Below are positions 9,807 to 17,061 of a stretch of DNA of 44,151 bases, piece by piece. Position 1 is the stretch's first letter. The number at the start of each line of letters is the position of its first letter. The stretch is from the IMG/VR virus record IMGVR_UViG_3300027754_000174, positions 1-44,151 of that record; one strand, given 5' to 3'. This stretch comes from a virus. A program made the translations under genes and the position numbers. A model generated the notes under the pieces. That model did no database searches. It was not told the origin of the DNA and worked only from the letters and a program-made list of their open reading frames with translations.

Positions 9807-9835
9807 TTGATTAAATTCCAGCACTGTGCTATAAT
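9807..9835 (+). promoter_or_regulatory. Sigma70-like promoter for the MazG-like gene
   Basis: TTGATT (9807-9812), a 17-base spacer and TATAAT (9830-9835) with an extended TG at 9827-9828. The expected start of transcription, about 7 bases on, lies only about 5 bases before ATG 9848, so the leader would be extremely short. It follows the stop of the structural block, marking a switch to genes read by unmodified host RNA polymerase. Confidence 0.7.
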
Positions 9836-9847
9836 AGTTGTAAATAC

Positions 9848-10285
9848 ATGCACATGAACGTAGATCTTAACGCATACACCAAGTTCGTCGAGGCAGTGAC
9901 CAGCGAACCCAGTCATAACCTCACAGCCTTTATGAATCGTCTGGACCATCTGGATGGCAACCTACTAAGCGATGGCACCCATGGACCAGACATCAATGTC
10001 TGCAGGCTACTCACAGCTGGCATTGGTCTCAGCAGCGAAACTGGTGAACTAAACGAAATCATCAAGAAAATTTTCTTCCAGGGCAAAGAACTCAGCGTGG
10101 ACAATGTGTTCCACATGCAGCGAGAACTTGGGGATATTTTATGGTACTGGGCACAGGCCTGCGTTGCCCTGCACCTGGACCCCAACGAAGTTATTGCAGA
10201 AAATGTTCACAAACTACAAAGCCGATATCCTGGCGGTAAATTTGATGTTTTTCACAGTGAGAACCGTGAAGCTGGAGATTTGTAA
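9848..10285 (+). CDS. MazG-like nucleotide pyrophosphohydrolase
   Basis: A 145-residue all-alpha NTP pyrophosphatase. The MazG/dUTPase-superfamily metal-binding pattern is visible: SSETGELNE (E-x-x-E) at about residues 61-69 and ELGD (E-x-x-D) at about 94-97, followed by helix residues leading to a conserved VHKLQSRYPGGKF near the C-terminus. The enzyme would hydrolyse (d)NTPs or alarmones such as ppGpp to monophosphates; phage MazG proteins have been linked to nucleotide recycling and to manipulation of the stringent response. An in-frame ATG at 9854 (MNVDL) is an alternative start. A strong host-type promoter ends 12 bases upstream, suggesting early expression. Confidence 0.82.
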   Translation: MHMNVDLNAYTKFVEAVTSEPSHNLTAFMNRLDHLDGNLLSDGTHGPDINVCRLLTAGIGLSSETGELNEIIKKIFFQGKELSVDNVFHMQRELGDILWYWAQACVALHLDPNEVIAENVHKLQSRYPGGKFDVFHSENREAGDL

Positions 10286-10287
10286 CT

Positions 10288-10515
10288 ATGCACCCATTGA
10301 TGCCAGATATTTCAGGAATCACTGATTCCGAACTGCAACACAAGATCAGTCAGCTGCATCATGTGCTGAGAAGCAACACTAATGGGCTTGTGGCTCAACA
10401 AGCTCACCAGATATTACAAATGTTGCTGGATCAGCAACAGGAAAGATATAGACAAGTCATGGACAAAGCTGTGGAAAACAACAGCAAGCTTAGTGACTCC
10501 ATTGACATCAGCTAG
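10288..10515 (+). CDS. Small conserved-type helical protein, unknown function
   Basis: A 75-residue hydrophilic protein, predicted mostly alpha-helical with a Gln-rich coiled-coil-like centre (heptad-compatible residues about 15-65, including LLDQQQERYRQ). GGAG lies about 9 bases before its ATG, and it starts 3 bases after the MazG-like stop, so it is in the same operon. Small proteins of this style (TDSELQ-x-KI at the N-terminus) occur in T4-like phages, but I cannot assign a function. It ends with TAG; if read through, the protein would gain 12 residues before a TGA. Confidence 0.6.
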   Translation: MHPLMPDISGITDSELQHKISQLHHVLRSNTNGLVAQQAHQILQMLLDQQQERYRQVMDKAVENNSKLSDSIDIS

Positions 10516-10525
10516 GGAAAATTAA

Positions 10526-11203
10526 ATGAATATCAAACTGGATTGGCGCAGTGATTTCTTAGGCATCTGCGCATACGACGATAAACTGTATCCCAACCAC
10601 TTTTACGTGGAACTACAGATGCTGACCCAGACTGAAGATGCCAGATTCCAGAATGTGGCATTTGATCGTATGAAAGTGTTGGTGACTGAGATATTTGCTC
10701 ACAGTATTTTTATTGGTCATGAAAATCCCAATCTGGAAACACTGATCAAAATCTATCCAGAAAAAATGGCGATTTTGCCTGATGAAGCATATGATCAGGT
10801 AATTGGCATGGCATTGTTCTGCAAAGCCAACGCTATTATGGAAGGTGCTATTAAATGCCTGTCAGTGAGAATCAGCAGTCACTTTGGCGACATGGTGTGG
10901 TATCAGTTTGGCTCCGGCGAGGAATTAGGACCATTTACCGCAGCAGTGGTTAAGCCGCGCAGTCGTAAAAAAATTATGCAATCTTGGTGGAATCGCCCGG
11001 ATCTGATGACCTTTGACGCCACTGGCGATTTCACTGTGACCACCTGGGAAGAACTGGGTATGGGTTGGGAAGATGATTCGGATGAAGAAGTCATAGAAGT
11101 TATTCTGGACCAGCCTGCAGAAGTCATAGATATGAAAAAAGGTCGCCGCGGTAAGTTTCAAGCAGAAGTAGTACAGGGTGGCAAAAACACTGATGAAGAT
11201 TAA
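10526..11203 (+). CDS. Unknown phage protein with acidic C-terminal region
   Basis: A 225-residue protein, not recognised. Residues 1-150 are mixed alpha/beta with aromatic-rich segments (LYPNHFYVE, SHFGDMVWYQF). Residues 150-190 contain several Trp (SWWNRPDL, TTWEELGMGW), and the region EDDSDEEVIEV is strongly acidic, followed by a basic KKGRRGK stretch. It lies between a small helical protein and a polymerase III alpha-like fragment in a tight same-strand run, so a role in nucleotide or DNA metabolism is conceivable but unproven. The start ATG follows GGGAAAATTA. Its last codons overlap the following gene. Confidence 0.65.
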   Translation: MNIKLDWRSDFLGICAYDDKLYPNHFYVELQMLTQTEDARFQNVAFDRMKVLVTEIFAHSIFIGHENPNLETLIKIYPEKMAILPDEAYDQVIGMALFCKANAIMEGAIKCLSVRISSHFGDMVWYQFGSGEELGPFTAAVVKPRSRKKIMQSWWNRPDLMTFDATGDFTVTTWEELGMGWEDDSDEEVIEVILDQPAEVIDMKKGRRGKFQAEVVQGGKNTDED

Positions 11204-11702
11204 TGGCCAAGGCCAGGTGGCTTACGCTGATCCCGAACTGATGCATCATGTTAGGGTCGACCCAGCCAAGATGCTGAATGGGGTTCGGGGACAGCATCCA
11301 CAGCAGCATAATCGTGCCATTGATCAGATGTATAGTGACCTAGCTAAGTTGGCGCCCTGGACTGATAGTGATACTGATATAGCATGGCATCAGCAACAAC
11401 AGACTACATGGTTGATGCCGGTGGAATATCAGCAGCTTGACATAGCCAAACTGTTACTGAGTCTGTGTGATGGTGATGCTGAACTTCAGCGCATGGCTAC
11501 TGAACTGATGATGTTTCAGGATCGTGATCTGATGATGATGCTGAACTATCTACACTACTTGGTACAGACACTGAGGTCAGCTGAGGTGGTACTAGGAGTA
11601 GGTCGTGGCAGCAGTGTGGCCAGCTTTGCGTTATTTAAACTGGGAGTTCACAGAGTCAACAGTTTATACTGGGACCTGGACATCGCAGAGTTCTTAAAAT
11701 AA
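11193..11702 (+). CDS. Stand-alone DNA polymerase III alpha-like fragment
   Basis: A 169-residue protein whose last 90 residues resemble the start of the bacterial Pol III alpha (PolC/DnaE) palm: a helical lead-in, then GVGRGSS (135-141) and VASFALFKLGV followed by SLYWDLDIAEFL. In DnaE the matching text is G-x-G-R-G-S-A-A-G-S followed by D-P-(6)-L-F-E-R-F-L. It stops there, before the PDIDIDF segment that carries catalytic aspartates, so it cannot be a polymerase alone. It may be a regulatory or DNA-binding relic, or the first part of a split enzyme. ATG 11193 is preferred because AGGGTGG lies upstream; an in-frame GTG at 11178 is an alternative. It overlaps the previous gene by 11 bases. 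Confidence 0.6.
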   Translation: MKINGQGQVAYADPELMHHVRVDPAKMLNGVRGQHPQQHNRAIDQMYSDLAKLAPWTDSDTDIAWHQQQQTTWLMPVEYQQLDIAKLLLSLCDGDAELQRMATELMMFQDRDLMMMLNYLHYLVQTLRSAEVVLGVGRGSSVASFALFKLGVHRVNSLYWDLDIAEFLK

Positions 11703-11712
11703 GGAGAATTAT

Positions 11713-12036
11713 ATGAGTAAGGTTACGGTTACTGCCAATGGCAGTGCTATTGACATGGAAGCAATTAGACTTAAAAATGAACAGACTGTGGCTGTGGGCA
11801 ACATGCGAGTCAATGCTCGTGGTGATGAACTCAGTCCCACTACTGGTCAGGTCACTCGTAGTCGCAATGATCGCATGACCGATTACTACCGGTTGCAGGG
11901 CACTGTGCCTACCAAGCGGCTTCGCAACACTGTCGCTGAACCTGAGTCAGTGGTGGCGGACACAACACCAGTGGCCGTCAAGCCCAGTGCTCGTGACGCC
12001 AAAACGGTGGTGACTGCCGCCCCCACTGAGGAATAA
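11713..12036 (+). CDS. Small hypothetical protein, hydrophilic
   Basis: A 107-residue protein with an excellent ribosome site (AAGGAG, 11702-11707). The N-terminal third is beta-like (KVTVTANGSAID), the middle is basic and polar (RSRNDRMTDYYRLQG, VPTKRLRN), and the C-terminal 40 residues are Ala/Val/Thr/Pro-rich and probably disordered. No family was recognised. It is followed 1 base later by the GroES-like gene and is probably co-transcribed and perhaps translationally coupled with it. The neighbourhood suggests a non-structural role, but nothing in the sequence proves it. Confidence 0.65.
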   Translation: MSKVTVTANGSAIDMEAIRLKNEQTVAVGNMRVNARGDELSPTTGQVTRSRNDRMTDYYRLQGTVPTKRLRNTVAEPESVVADTTPVAVKPSARDAKTVVTAAPTEE

Positions 12037-12037
12037 T

Positions 12038-12379
12038 ATGCAGACAGTCAGGGGAAATATTCGCGCATTACACGATCATGTAATTGTCACCGACATGCAT
12101 TTTGGTGAACGCACCACAGCAGGCGGTATCGTGCTGCTGAATGATAACGGGCAGAGTCGTGGTATCAGGCCACGCTGGGCACAGGTTTATGCCACAGGCC
12201 CTGAGCAGACCGATGTAAACATTGGCGACTGGATTCTGGTTCAACACGGTCGCTGGACTCGCGGATTCAATCTGGTACGGAAAGATGGCACTGAGGTGGT
12301 GATTCGTCGTGTGGAAGCTGACGCAATCTTAGCCATCAGCGACAGTTGTCCCAGCCATGACGATACCATTAACGATTAA
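12038..12379 (+). CDS. GroES-like co-chaperonin (T4 gp31-type role)
   Basis: A 113-residue protein with the GroES fold signature: N-terminal strand RALHDHVIV, a flexible loop with TTAGGIVLL (about residues 26-34) equal to the GroES mobile loop that binds GroEL, then VYATGPE, VNIGDWILV and the C-terminal RRVEADAILAI. T4 gp31 replaces host GroES to fold the capsid protein; this protein probably caps host GroEL in the same way. Typical GroES is about 95 residues, so a short hydrophilic C-terminal tail is added here. It is the last gene before a terminator-like hairpin. Identification rests mainly on the mobile-loop motif and strand order. Confidence 0.8.
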   Translation: MQTVRGNIRALHDHVIVTDMHFGERTTAGGIVLLNDNGQSRGIRPRWAQVYATGPEQTDVNIGDWILVQHGRWTRGFNLVRKDGTEVVIRRVEADAILAISDSCPSHDDTIND

Positions 12380-12383
12380 CACG

Positions 12384-12418
12384 GTGGCCCTGATCAAAGT
12401 TAAATTTATCAGGGCCAC
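12384..12418 (+). terminator. Hairpin terminator after the GroES-like gene
   Basis: An 11-base perfect stem (GTGGCCCTGAT, 12384-12394, with ATCAGGGCCAC, 12408-12418) and 13-base loop begins 4 bases after the stop codon. The following T-run is weak (GTTTCT), so termination may be partial. Confidence 0.65.
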
Positions 12419-12436
12419 GTTTCTGACTGATCTTGG

Positions 12437-12465
12437 TTGACACTGAACAAACCAGTTGCTATACT
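12437..12465 (+). promoter_or_regulatory. Sigma70-like promoter for the pentapeptide-repeat gene
   Basis: TTGACA (12437-12442), 17-base spacer, TATACT (12460-12465) with an extended TG. It is placed just after a terminator hairpin and 24 bases before ATG 12489. The TTGCTATACT core is shared with the promoters at 13059, 13342 and 17032. Confidence 0.75.
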
Positions 12466-12488
12466 GATTAAGTGAGGTATTTGAGCAG

Positions 12489-12827
12489 ATGATCGTCCGC
12501 GGATTTAATATTAAACCATTTGCTGATCTCAGTGGTGCTGACCTCAGGCGTGCTGACCTCACTGGTGCAGACCTTAGATGTGCAGTCCTCAGTAATGCTC
12601 TCCTCAGTGGTGCTAACCTCTGGGGTGCTGACCTCGTCTATGCTAACCTCTGGGGTGCTGACCTCAGTGATGCAGACCTCAGTGGTGCAGACCTCAGTGG
12701 TGCTTGGCTCAGGAAAACCAAGATCACCGCAGAACAGCTGATGTGGTTGACCCTGACTGGTCAGATCACCCCTGATCAAGCTGCTGGGTGTAAAGTGTTG
12801 AAAACAAAGGAGTTACTAACCTGTTGA
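12489..12827 (+). CDS. Pentapeptide-repeat protein
   Basis: A 112-residue protein with about twelve tandem A-(D/N)-L-x-x pentapeptides between residues 12 and 75, which form a right-handed quadrilateral beta-helix. Residues 76-112 (about [14 protein letters not shown] to the end) are a helical cap with a helix-turn pattern. Such proteins can mimic DNA and inhibit or protect DNA gyrase (Qnr, MfpA), while others have no known target. It has its own strong host-type promoter, suggesting early expression, which would fit a role against host topoisomerase or defence proteins (inference). The DNA shows the repeat too (variants of ACCTCAGTGGTGCTG), so opposite-strand ORFs here are shadows. GAGGT precedes the start at a distance of 11 bases. 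Confidence 0.8.
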   Translation: MIVRGFNIKPFADLSGADLRRADLTGADLRCAVLSNALLSGANLWGADLVYANLWGADLSDADLSGADLSGAWLRKTKITAEQLMWLTLTGQITPDQAAGCKVLKTKELLTC

Positions 12828-13031
12828 TTCCAAAGCACTTAGCAGATCAGCCTCAGTAACGCCGTTCCAACCCACCCGGGTGTGCTGATATACTCAGCTG
12901 GTGCTGAATGCGTTGTCGGGCGTTTCTGTGCTGATGTCAGGGGTAAAACTGCTGATGTCAGCTGCTAGAACCCCAGAACAACTTCAATGAAATCAACAGG
13001 TTAGCTAAGTTGTTGATATCAAAGTACTTAG
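12823..13031 (+). repeat. Imperfect 20-base direct repeat around a gene-free gap
   Basis: GTTGATTCCAAAGCACTTAG (12823-12842) and GTTGATATCAAAGTACTTAG (13012-13031) match at 17 of 20 positions. They bracket most of the 290-base stretch without a gene (12828-13117). Between them I see no convincing ORF, only short CTGATGTCAG repeats (near 12931 and 12953); the end of the gap holds the promoter at 13059. Confidence 0.4.
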
Positions 13032-13058
13032 ATTCTTGAACTTTTTTCATGAGTTTGG

Positions 13059-13087
13059 TAGACACGACCCAGACCGTTTGCTATACT
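13059..13087 (+). promoter_or_regulatory. Sigma70-like promoter for the 71-residue ORF
   Basis: TAGACA (13059-13064), 17-base spacer and TATACT (13082-13087) with extended TG. From the -35 to beyond the -10 it is nearly identical to the rIIA promoter (shared CACGACCCAGACCGTTTG spacer), showing recent duplication or strong constraint. Confidence 0.72.
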
Positions 13088-13117
13088 TATTGAGTAGGCA
13101 GTTTACACGGAGACCAT

Positions 13118-13333
13118 ATGAAAACGAAATTCAACAACGTCAATTATTACGCCGCGCTGAAATTGTGTAAAGGGCGGTTGCCGGTAAGTAACCGCATTGC
13201 CAACGGCCGTAGCCTCAAGTTGTTGTGGTTTTCAACTCCTCAACTCGACGCCCAGTTGACTAAGCTGGCTGACAACGTGATACTGACCCGTGGTCGTGGC
13301 AACGGTATACGGTTTCATTTCCACAATCAGTAA
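13118..13333 (+). CDS. Small basic protein of unknown function
   Basis: A 71-residue basic protein (many Lys/Arg, few acids) beginning MKTKFNNVNYY, with GGAGA 7 bases before its ATG. It is driven by its own host-type promoter and followed by another, so it forms a single-gene early unit. No motif was recognised. Its size, charge and early promoter are those of many T4-like early proteins that bind or modify host enzymes, but this is an analogy, not evidence of function. The stretch ILTRGRGNGIRF near the C-terminus is Gly/Arg-rich and could contact nucleic acid. Confidence 0.65.
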   Translation: MKTKFNNVNYYAALKLCKGRLPVSNRIANGRSLKLLWFSTPQLDAQLTKLADNVILTRGRGNGIRFHFHNQ

Positions 13334-13341
13334 CCTTGGGG

Positions 13342-13370
13342 TTGACACGACCCAGACCGTTTGCTATACT
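13342..13370 (+). promoter_or_regulatory. Sigma70-like promoter for rIIA
   Basis: TTGACA (13342-13347), 17-base spacer, TATACT (13365-13370), extended TG. A consensus-quality promoter 27 bases before ATG 13398, starting 9 bases after the stop of the preceding small gene. Confidence 0.8.
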
Positions 13371-13397
13371 AGTTGAGTAGGGGAAAACACACAACAC

Positions 13398-15563
13398 ATG
13401 ATCTTAAACTCCAAACCCGAAAACGAAGCCATCCTAAGCAATGTGGGCGAGATTGGTGAATTCCGTATTCGTAACAGTGCGAAAGCATTCAGCATACTGT
13501 CAAGCGGCCTGTATGCCAACAAGATCCGCGCGGTGGTCCGCGAGCTCAGCTGTAATGCGGTGGACAGCCATGCGGCAGCTGGCAGTGCTGATGTGCCGTT
13601 TGAGGTCCACATGCCCACGATGTTGGAGCCCTGGTTCAGCGTCCGAGACTATGGCGTGGGATTGAATCATGATCAGGTCACCCAGATCTACACCACCTAC
13701 TTTGAAAGCACCAAGACTCTCAGCAACGAGTTCATCGGCGCACTGGGACTGGGCAGCAAGAGTCCGTTTAGCTACACCGACAACTTCACAGTCACTGCGA
13801 TCCAGAATGGTCGTCAGGGTATCTACACTGCGTTCATTAACGCTGATGGTGTGCCCAGTATTGCACTGATGCAGGCCGGCGAAACTGACCAGCCCACGGG
13901 TGTGGAAGTCAAGTTCAGCGTCAATGACCGCAACGACTTCAGTAAGTTCCGTGCTGAGGCAGCGTATGTATATAAATGGTTTGCTGTGAAACCCACCGTG
14001 TTGGGTATGAGTGGATTTCAACATGAAGTCCAGGTATACGACATAGAAAATCTAGTGCCAGGTGTTCACACTGTGCCTACCAGCCGGGTCTACGGCACGA
14101 ATATCACCAGCTATGCTGTGATGGGCAACATAGCCTACCCCGTGGATGTGCCCAACGCGGTGGAAAACCTAGGCGACCTCAGCAGCCTGTTACAGTGCGG
14201 GCTGGTAATACACTTTGGTATTGGTGACCTGGACTTCCAAGCCAGTCGTGAGGGTCTCAGCTATATTCCTCAGACCATTGCCAGCATCCGCACCAAATTG
14301 CTGGCAGTGCGAGACGTGCTCACAGTCAGGCTCACGGCTGATGCTGATGCCATTGGTAATCAGTGGCAACGTGCTCAGTGGCTGAATTCACAGTTTGAAA
14401 AACCTCTGTGGAAGGCTGCTGTGGCGGAATATGTACGCAACACTGGATTTGGGTTGTTTGATCCAGGCAAGAGATATGATCGATGCAGAATATTTGAACT
14501 GCGTGAAGATCAGCTGAAGGAAAGTTTCAATATTGAAATCCGGATGTTCGGCTGTAACTCGTACGGCAAATGCAGTCCGCGGACTCCTGACCGTGGTGTA
14601 CAAGAAATCCCTGGTGATACCCCAGGGTATCACACATTCTGGTCAGTACCAGTGGCAAGTCAAACCCTGTTTGTGATCGGTGATATTAAAACTGGTGCGC
14701 TGACTCGTGCCACATATCACTGGCGCCAGCGCAACACCAGTGACAATGTTTATGTGCTGACTCCAGCAGATAAAACTCAGCCCATGAAAACTTCTCATTT
14801 CATGGCAGCCATTTGCGGCCCGCCTGATGAACAGATTCATTTGGCTAGCGAACTGGACCAACCAGAACGTCAGGCCCGCGCCAGCAATGCCGGGGTGACC
14901 ATCATGGTGCTGACTCAGCGTACTAATGGCCGATATGGTCGTAAGGCAGACAAGACTATGGTTTGGCGTGCCACTTACTCACTGGATCAGTTTAATACCA
15001 CTGATAAGGTACTGTATGTACCGCTGGTGGGATTTGAAGTACAGAGCCAGCATAGTGTTACTGACATCAAACTGTTACACACAGAACTGATAGAGTCGTG
15101 TTTGTTTGGTAATAACCTAGTGATTCATGGTGTTCGCAAGCAGGATCTGGCCCAGGTGCAGGCGTTGTCCAACTGGGTTAACCTGGAAGATCACATCGTG
15201 CATCAGCTCAGCAGTATGGATGAAGCCACGATCCAGGGTATGGCACTGAACCAGGTTGACTCCGCTAAGGAAATCGTGTATAATAAACATGTGCTTCAAT
15301 ACATCGCTGATGACACAAATCTGCTGAAACTGTTGATCCAGAAGTTGACGCCTGTGCAGAACAAGCACTTCAATCACGGATTGCTGGAGAGTTTGAGTCG
15401 GAGGTTTGCTCCGGGATCGGCTGACAAAGTCAACAATCAGATCCGTCAGTTGACCTCCGAAGTTGCCGCAGTGAATCAGCGGTATCCACTGTTGAAGCAC
15501 CTGGCCTATGCCAACGGTGAGCATGTGGCTGAATATATCAACCTAATCCACAACAAGAACTAA
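13398..15563 (+). CDS. rIIA: RIIA-like protein (GHKL ATPase fold)
   Basis: A 721-residue homologue of T4 rIIA. The N-terminal GHKL ATP-binding domain is clear: RELSCNAVDSH (N-box, about 49-58), SVRDYGVGL (G1-type, D84-x-G-x-G, 81-89) and GALGLGSKSPFSYTD (114-128). The remaining 550 residues are the less conserved RII region. In T4, RIIA and RIIB are early, membrane-associated proteins that control lysis inhibition and block exclusion by the lambda Rex system; their biochemical activity is still unclear. T4 rIIA is 725 residues, so the length matches. It is read from its own strong host-type promoter and followed 27 bases later by rIIB, as in T4. The identification is one of the firmest in the window. 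Confidence 0.92.
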   Translation: MILNSKPENEAILSNVGEIGEFRIRNSAKAFSILSSGLYANKIRAVVRELSCNAVDSHAAAGSADVPFEVHMPTMLEPWFSVRDYGVGLNHDQVTQIYTTYFESTKTLSNEFIGALGLGSKSPFSYTDNFTVTAIQNGRQGIYTAFINADGVPSIALMQAGETDQPTGVEVKFSVNDRNDFSKFRAEAAYVYKWFAVKPTVLGMSGFQHEVQVYDIENLVPGVHTVPTSRVYGTNITSYAVMGNIAYPVDVPNAVENLGDLSSLLQCGLVIHFGIGDLDFQASREGLSYIPQTIASIRTKLLAVRDVLTVRLTADADAIGNQWQRAQWLNSQFEKPLWKAAVAEYVRNTGFGLFDPGKRYDRCRIFELREDQLKESFNIEIRMFGCNSYGKCSPRTPDRGVQEIPGDTPGYHTFWSVPVASQTLFVIGDIKTGALTRATYHWRQRNTSDNVYVLTPADKTQPMKTSHFMAAICGPPDEQIHLASELDQPERQARASNAGVTIMVLTQRTNGRYGRKADKTMVWRATYSLDQFNTTDKVLYVPLVGFEVQSQHSVTDIKLLHTELIESCLFGNNLVIHGVRKQDLAQVQALSNWVNLEDHIVHQLSSMDEATIQGMALNQVDSAKEIVYNKHVLQYIADDTNLLKLLIQKLTPVQNKHFNHGLLESLSRRFAPGSADKVNNQIRQLTSEVAAVNQRYPLLKHLAYANGEHVAEYINLIHNKN

Positions 15564-15590
15564 GTACACAAGACACAAGGACAAACTAAA

Positions 15591-16358
15591 ATGGCATTCC
15601 CATACATCGCGCAGGGCAACAACATCACGGTAGTTATTGGCACCAACAGCCACACCATCAACCGGACTCATATCGCATTCAGCCGCGTGCTGGAAGCCAT
15701 CAAGGCTGGTGACTGGGACACTGTCAAGGACATCATTGAGCCGCAGAAAGTTGTGCTCAACTATGGTGCTGGCAACATCAGCATCCAGGGTGACCAGATG
15801 TTCTGGAAGGGTGCAGAGTTTCACGGCACGCTGGCCAATCGTGTGATCCAGATGTATCAGGATGGATTCTCGATCGAGCCCATGGTGAATTTCATGGAAA
15901 ACCTCATGCTGAATCCCAGCAAGCAGGCAGTGACTGAACTGTATAGCTTCCTTGAGCAGGGACAGTTGCCCATTACACCGGATGGTTGTTTCTTGGCTTA
16001 CAAGAAAGTGCGTGGCGACTTCAAAGACATCTACAGCGGTACCCTGGACAATAGTGTGGGACAGACTGTGACTATGGAACGCAACACGGTGGATGACGAC
16101 AAGTACCGCACCTGTAGCACTGGACTTCACTTCTGTAGCCAGGCTTATCTGAAACAGTTTGGTGGCTCGGGCGATCCTGTGATGATCCTCAAGATCAACC
16201 CGCGTGATGTGGTTAGTATTCCTGCAGACTATCACGACACCAAAGGCCGGTGTTGCGCCTATGAAGTGATTGGTCAGCTGGGCGTGGACCCGGCTGCGGC
16301 ATTTACTGAGTCAGTGCAGGACGGTGCCAACGAGCCCGTGAATTCAGAGGCGGCCTAA
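15591..16358 (+). CDS. rIIB: RIIB-like protein
   Basis: A 255-residue protein directly after rIIA with features I associate with T4-type rIIB: an N-terminal small domain on repeat-like strands (NNITVVIGTNSHTINRTHI), a middle segment PMVNFMENLMLNPS and SFLEQGQLPITPDGCFLAYK, and the conserved TCSTGLHFCSQAYL region leading to VMILKINPRDVVSIPADY. T4 rIIB is 312 residues; this one is shorter and has a Glu/Asn-rich tail. It works with RIIA at the membrane in lysis control and exclusion. ACAAGGACAAACTAAA upstream supplies the ribosome site. It probably shares the rIIA transcript. Confidence 0.9.
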   Translation: MAFPYIAQGNNITVVIGTNSHTINRTHIAFSRVLEAIKAGDWDTVKDIIEPQKVVLNYGAGNISIQGDQMFWKGAEFHGTLANRVIQMYQDGFSIEPMVNFMENLMLNPSKQAVTELYSFLEQGQLPITPDGCFLAYKKVRGDFKDIYSGTLDNSVGQTVTMERNTVDDDKYRTCSTGLHFCSQAYLKQFGGSGDPVMILKINPRDVVSIPADYHDTKGRCCAYEVIGQLGVDPAAAFTESVQDGANEPVNSEAA

Positions 16359-16359
16359 T

Positions 16360-16587
16360 ATGCTGACCTTGGAAACACTGTGCAAAGTCATTAACACCCA
16401 GTTTGGCGAACCCTTTCTGGTGCGTGATGGAGTGATGGCAGAAATCGTCACAGAAGCTGACGAAACCCTGCTCAGCATCTGTATTGGACGTCGTGACATT
16501 CAGATCAATGCCGCAGGTGAAGTGGTGAGTAGTGGCACGTTGGTTGGTATGTCCAATGACACTCTGCTCACGCCTGAGGTGGAATAA
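16360..16587 (+). CDS. Small hypothetical protein after rIIB
   Basis: A 75-residue protein starting 1 base after the rIIB stop, so probably translationally coupled. Its sequence (LETLCKVINTQFGEPF, DETLLSICIGRRDIQIN) suggests a small alpha/beta fold of two or three strands and one or two helices. It is neutral to acidic and has no signal peptide or membrane segment. No family was recognised. Position in the rII operon implies early expression; a role in lysis control or in modulating host proteins is possible but not supported by motifs. Confidence 0.65.
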   Translation: MLTLETLCKVINTQFGEPFLVRDGVMAEIVTEADETLLSICIGRRDIQINAAGEVVSSGTLVGMSNDTLLTPEVE

Positions 16588-16968
16588 ATGCCTCAGGCAG
16601 AAAACATCACCAAACTGGACGCAAACGAAGTCTTTGTTTTTGGTAGTAACACGGCCGGGCGGCACGGCCGTGGTGCGGCCAAACAGGCACTGGATCAATT
16701 CGGCGCAGTGTACGGTGTGGGTGAAGGCATCACTGGTCAGTGTTATGCGTTTCCCACACTGGATGGCAGCAATGGTACCCTGACTCAGTTGCCCATGAAA
16801 TCCATGCAACGCAGCCGAGATCGTTTGTATGATATCTGTACCACGTTGCCTGAGCTGAGTTTTCTGCTTACCAAAGTTGGTTGCGGACTGGCAGGTTATC
16901 CCGAAGAACTGATGCAGAGTCTGTTCACTGATCCTCCGGAAAATTTGGTTTTGCCCCTGGGTTGGTAG
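16588..16968 (+). CDS. Macro-domain-like phage protein (A1S_2505 type)
   Basis: A 126-residue protein whose motifs match the small A1S_2505-type non-structural phage family related to macro domains: VFVFGSNTAGRHGRGAA (about 15-31), the GVGEGITGQCYAFPT stretch (about 45-59) and FLLTKVGCGLAGY (about 91-103). In macro domains the equivalent loops hold ADP-ribose, so binding or removal of an ADP-ribose-like ligand is possible, but no activity is established for this family to my knowledge. It starts immediately after the previous stop, with GAGGTGG upstream. It ends in TAG; read-through would add about 33 residues running through the following palindrome and promoter, which looks like non-coding sequence. 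Confidence 0.75.
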   Translation: MPQAENITKLDANEVFVFGSNTAGRHGRGAAKQALDQFGAVYGVGEGITGQCYAFPTLDGSNGTLTQLPMKSMQRSRDRLYDICTTLPELSFLLTKVGCGLAGYPEELMQSLFTDPPENLVLPLGW

Positions 16969-17011
16969 TTTATCAAAGCTGGAAACCGCTTCTCGGTACC
17001 AGAGTGGTTGG

Positions 17012-17033
17012 AATGTGGTTCGCGAACCACATT
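17012..17033. promoter_or_regulatory. Perfect 22-base palindrome beside the tRNA promoter
   Basis: AATGTGGTTCG followed by its exact reverse complement (17012-17033). It overlaps the first two bases of the TTGACA at 17032, where a repressor could block RNA polymerase. As RNA it could form a 9-base stem with a CGCG loop ending the rII transcript, but no T-run follows. Confidence 0.55.
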
Positions 17034-17061
17034 GACATCAGACATAGCCGTTTGCTATACT
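17032..17061 (+). promoter_or_regulatory. Sigma70-like promoter for the amber tRNA and AAA+ gene
   Basis: TTGACA (17032-17037), 18-base spacer, TATACT (17056-17061) with extended TG. The first base of the tRNA is at 17079, so transcription should start about 10 bases before it. The CCGTTTGCTATACT core and following TTGAGTAGGCAGTTT are shared with the promoter at 13059. Confidence 0.78.

Noticed and set aside
13500-14024. Minus-strand ORF inside rIIA, and similar ones in rIIB and other genes
   Set aside because: They lie wholly within strong plus-strand genes and show no promoter, ribosome site or recognisable domain.
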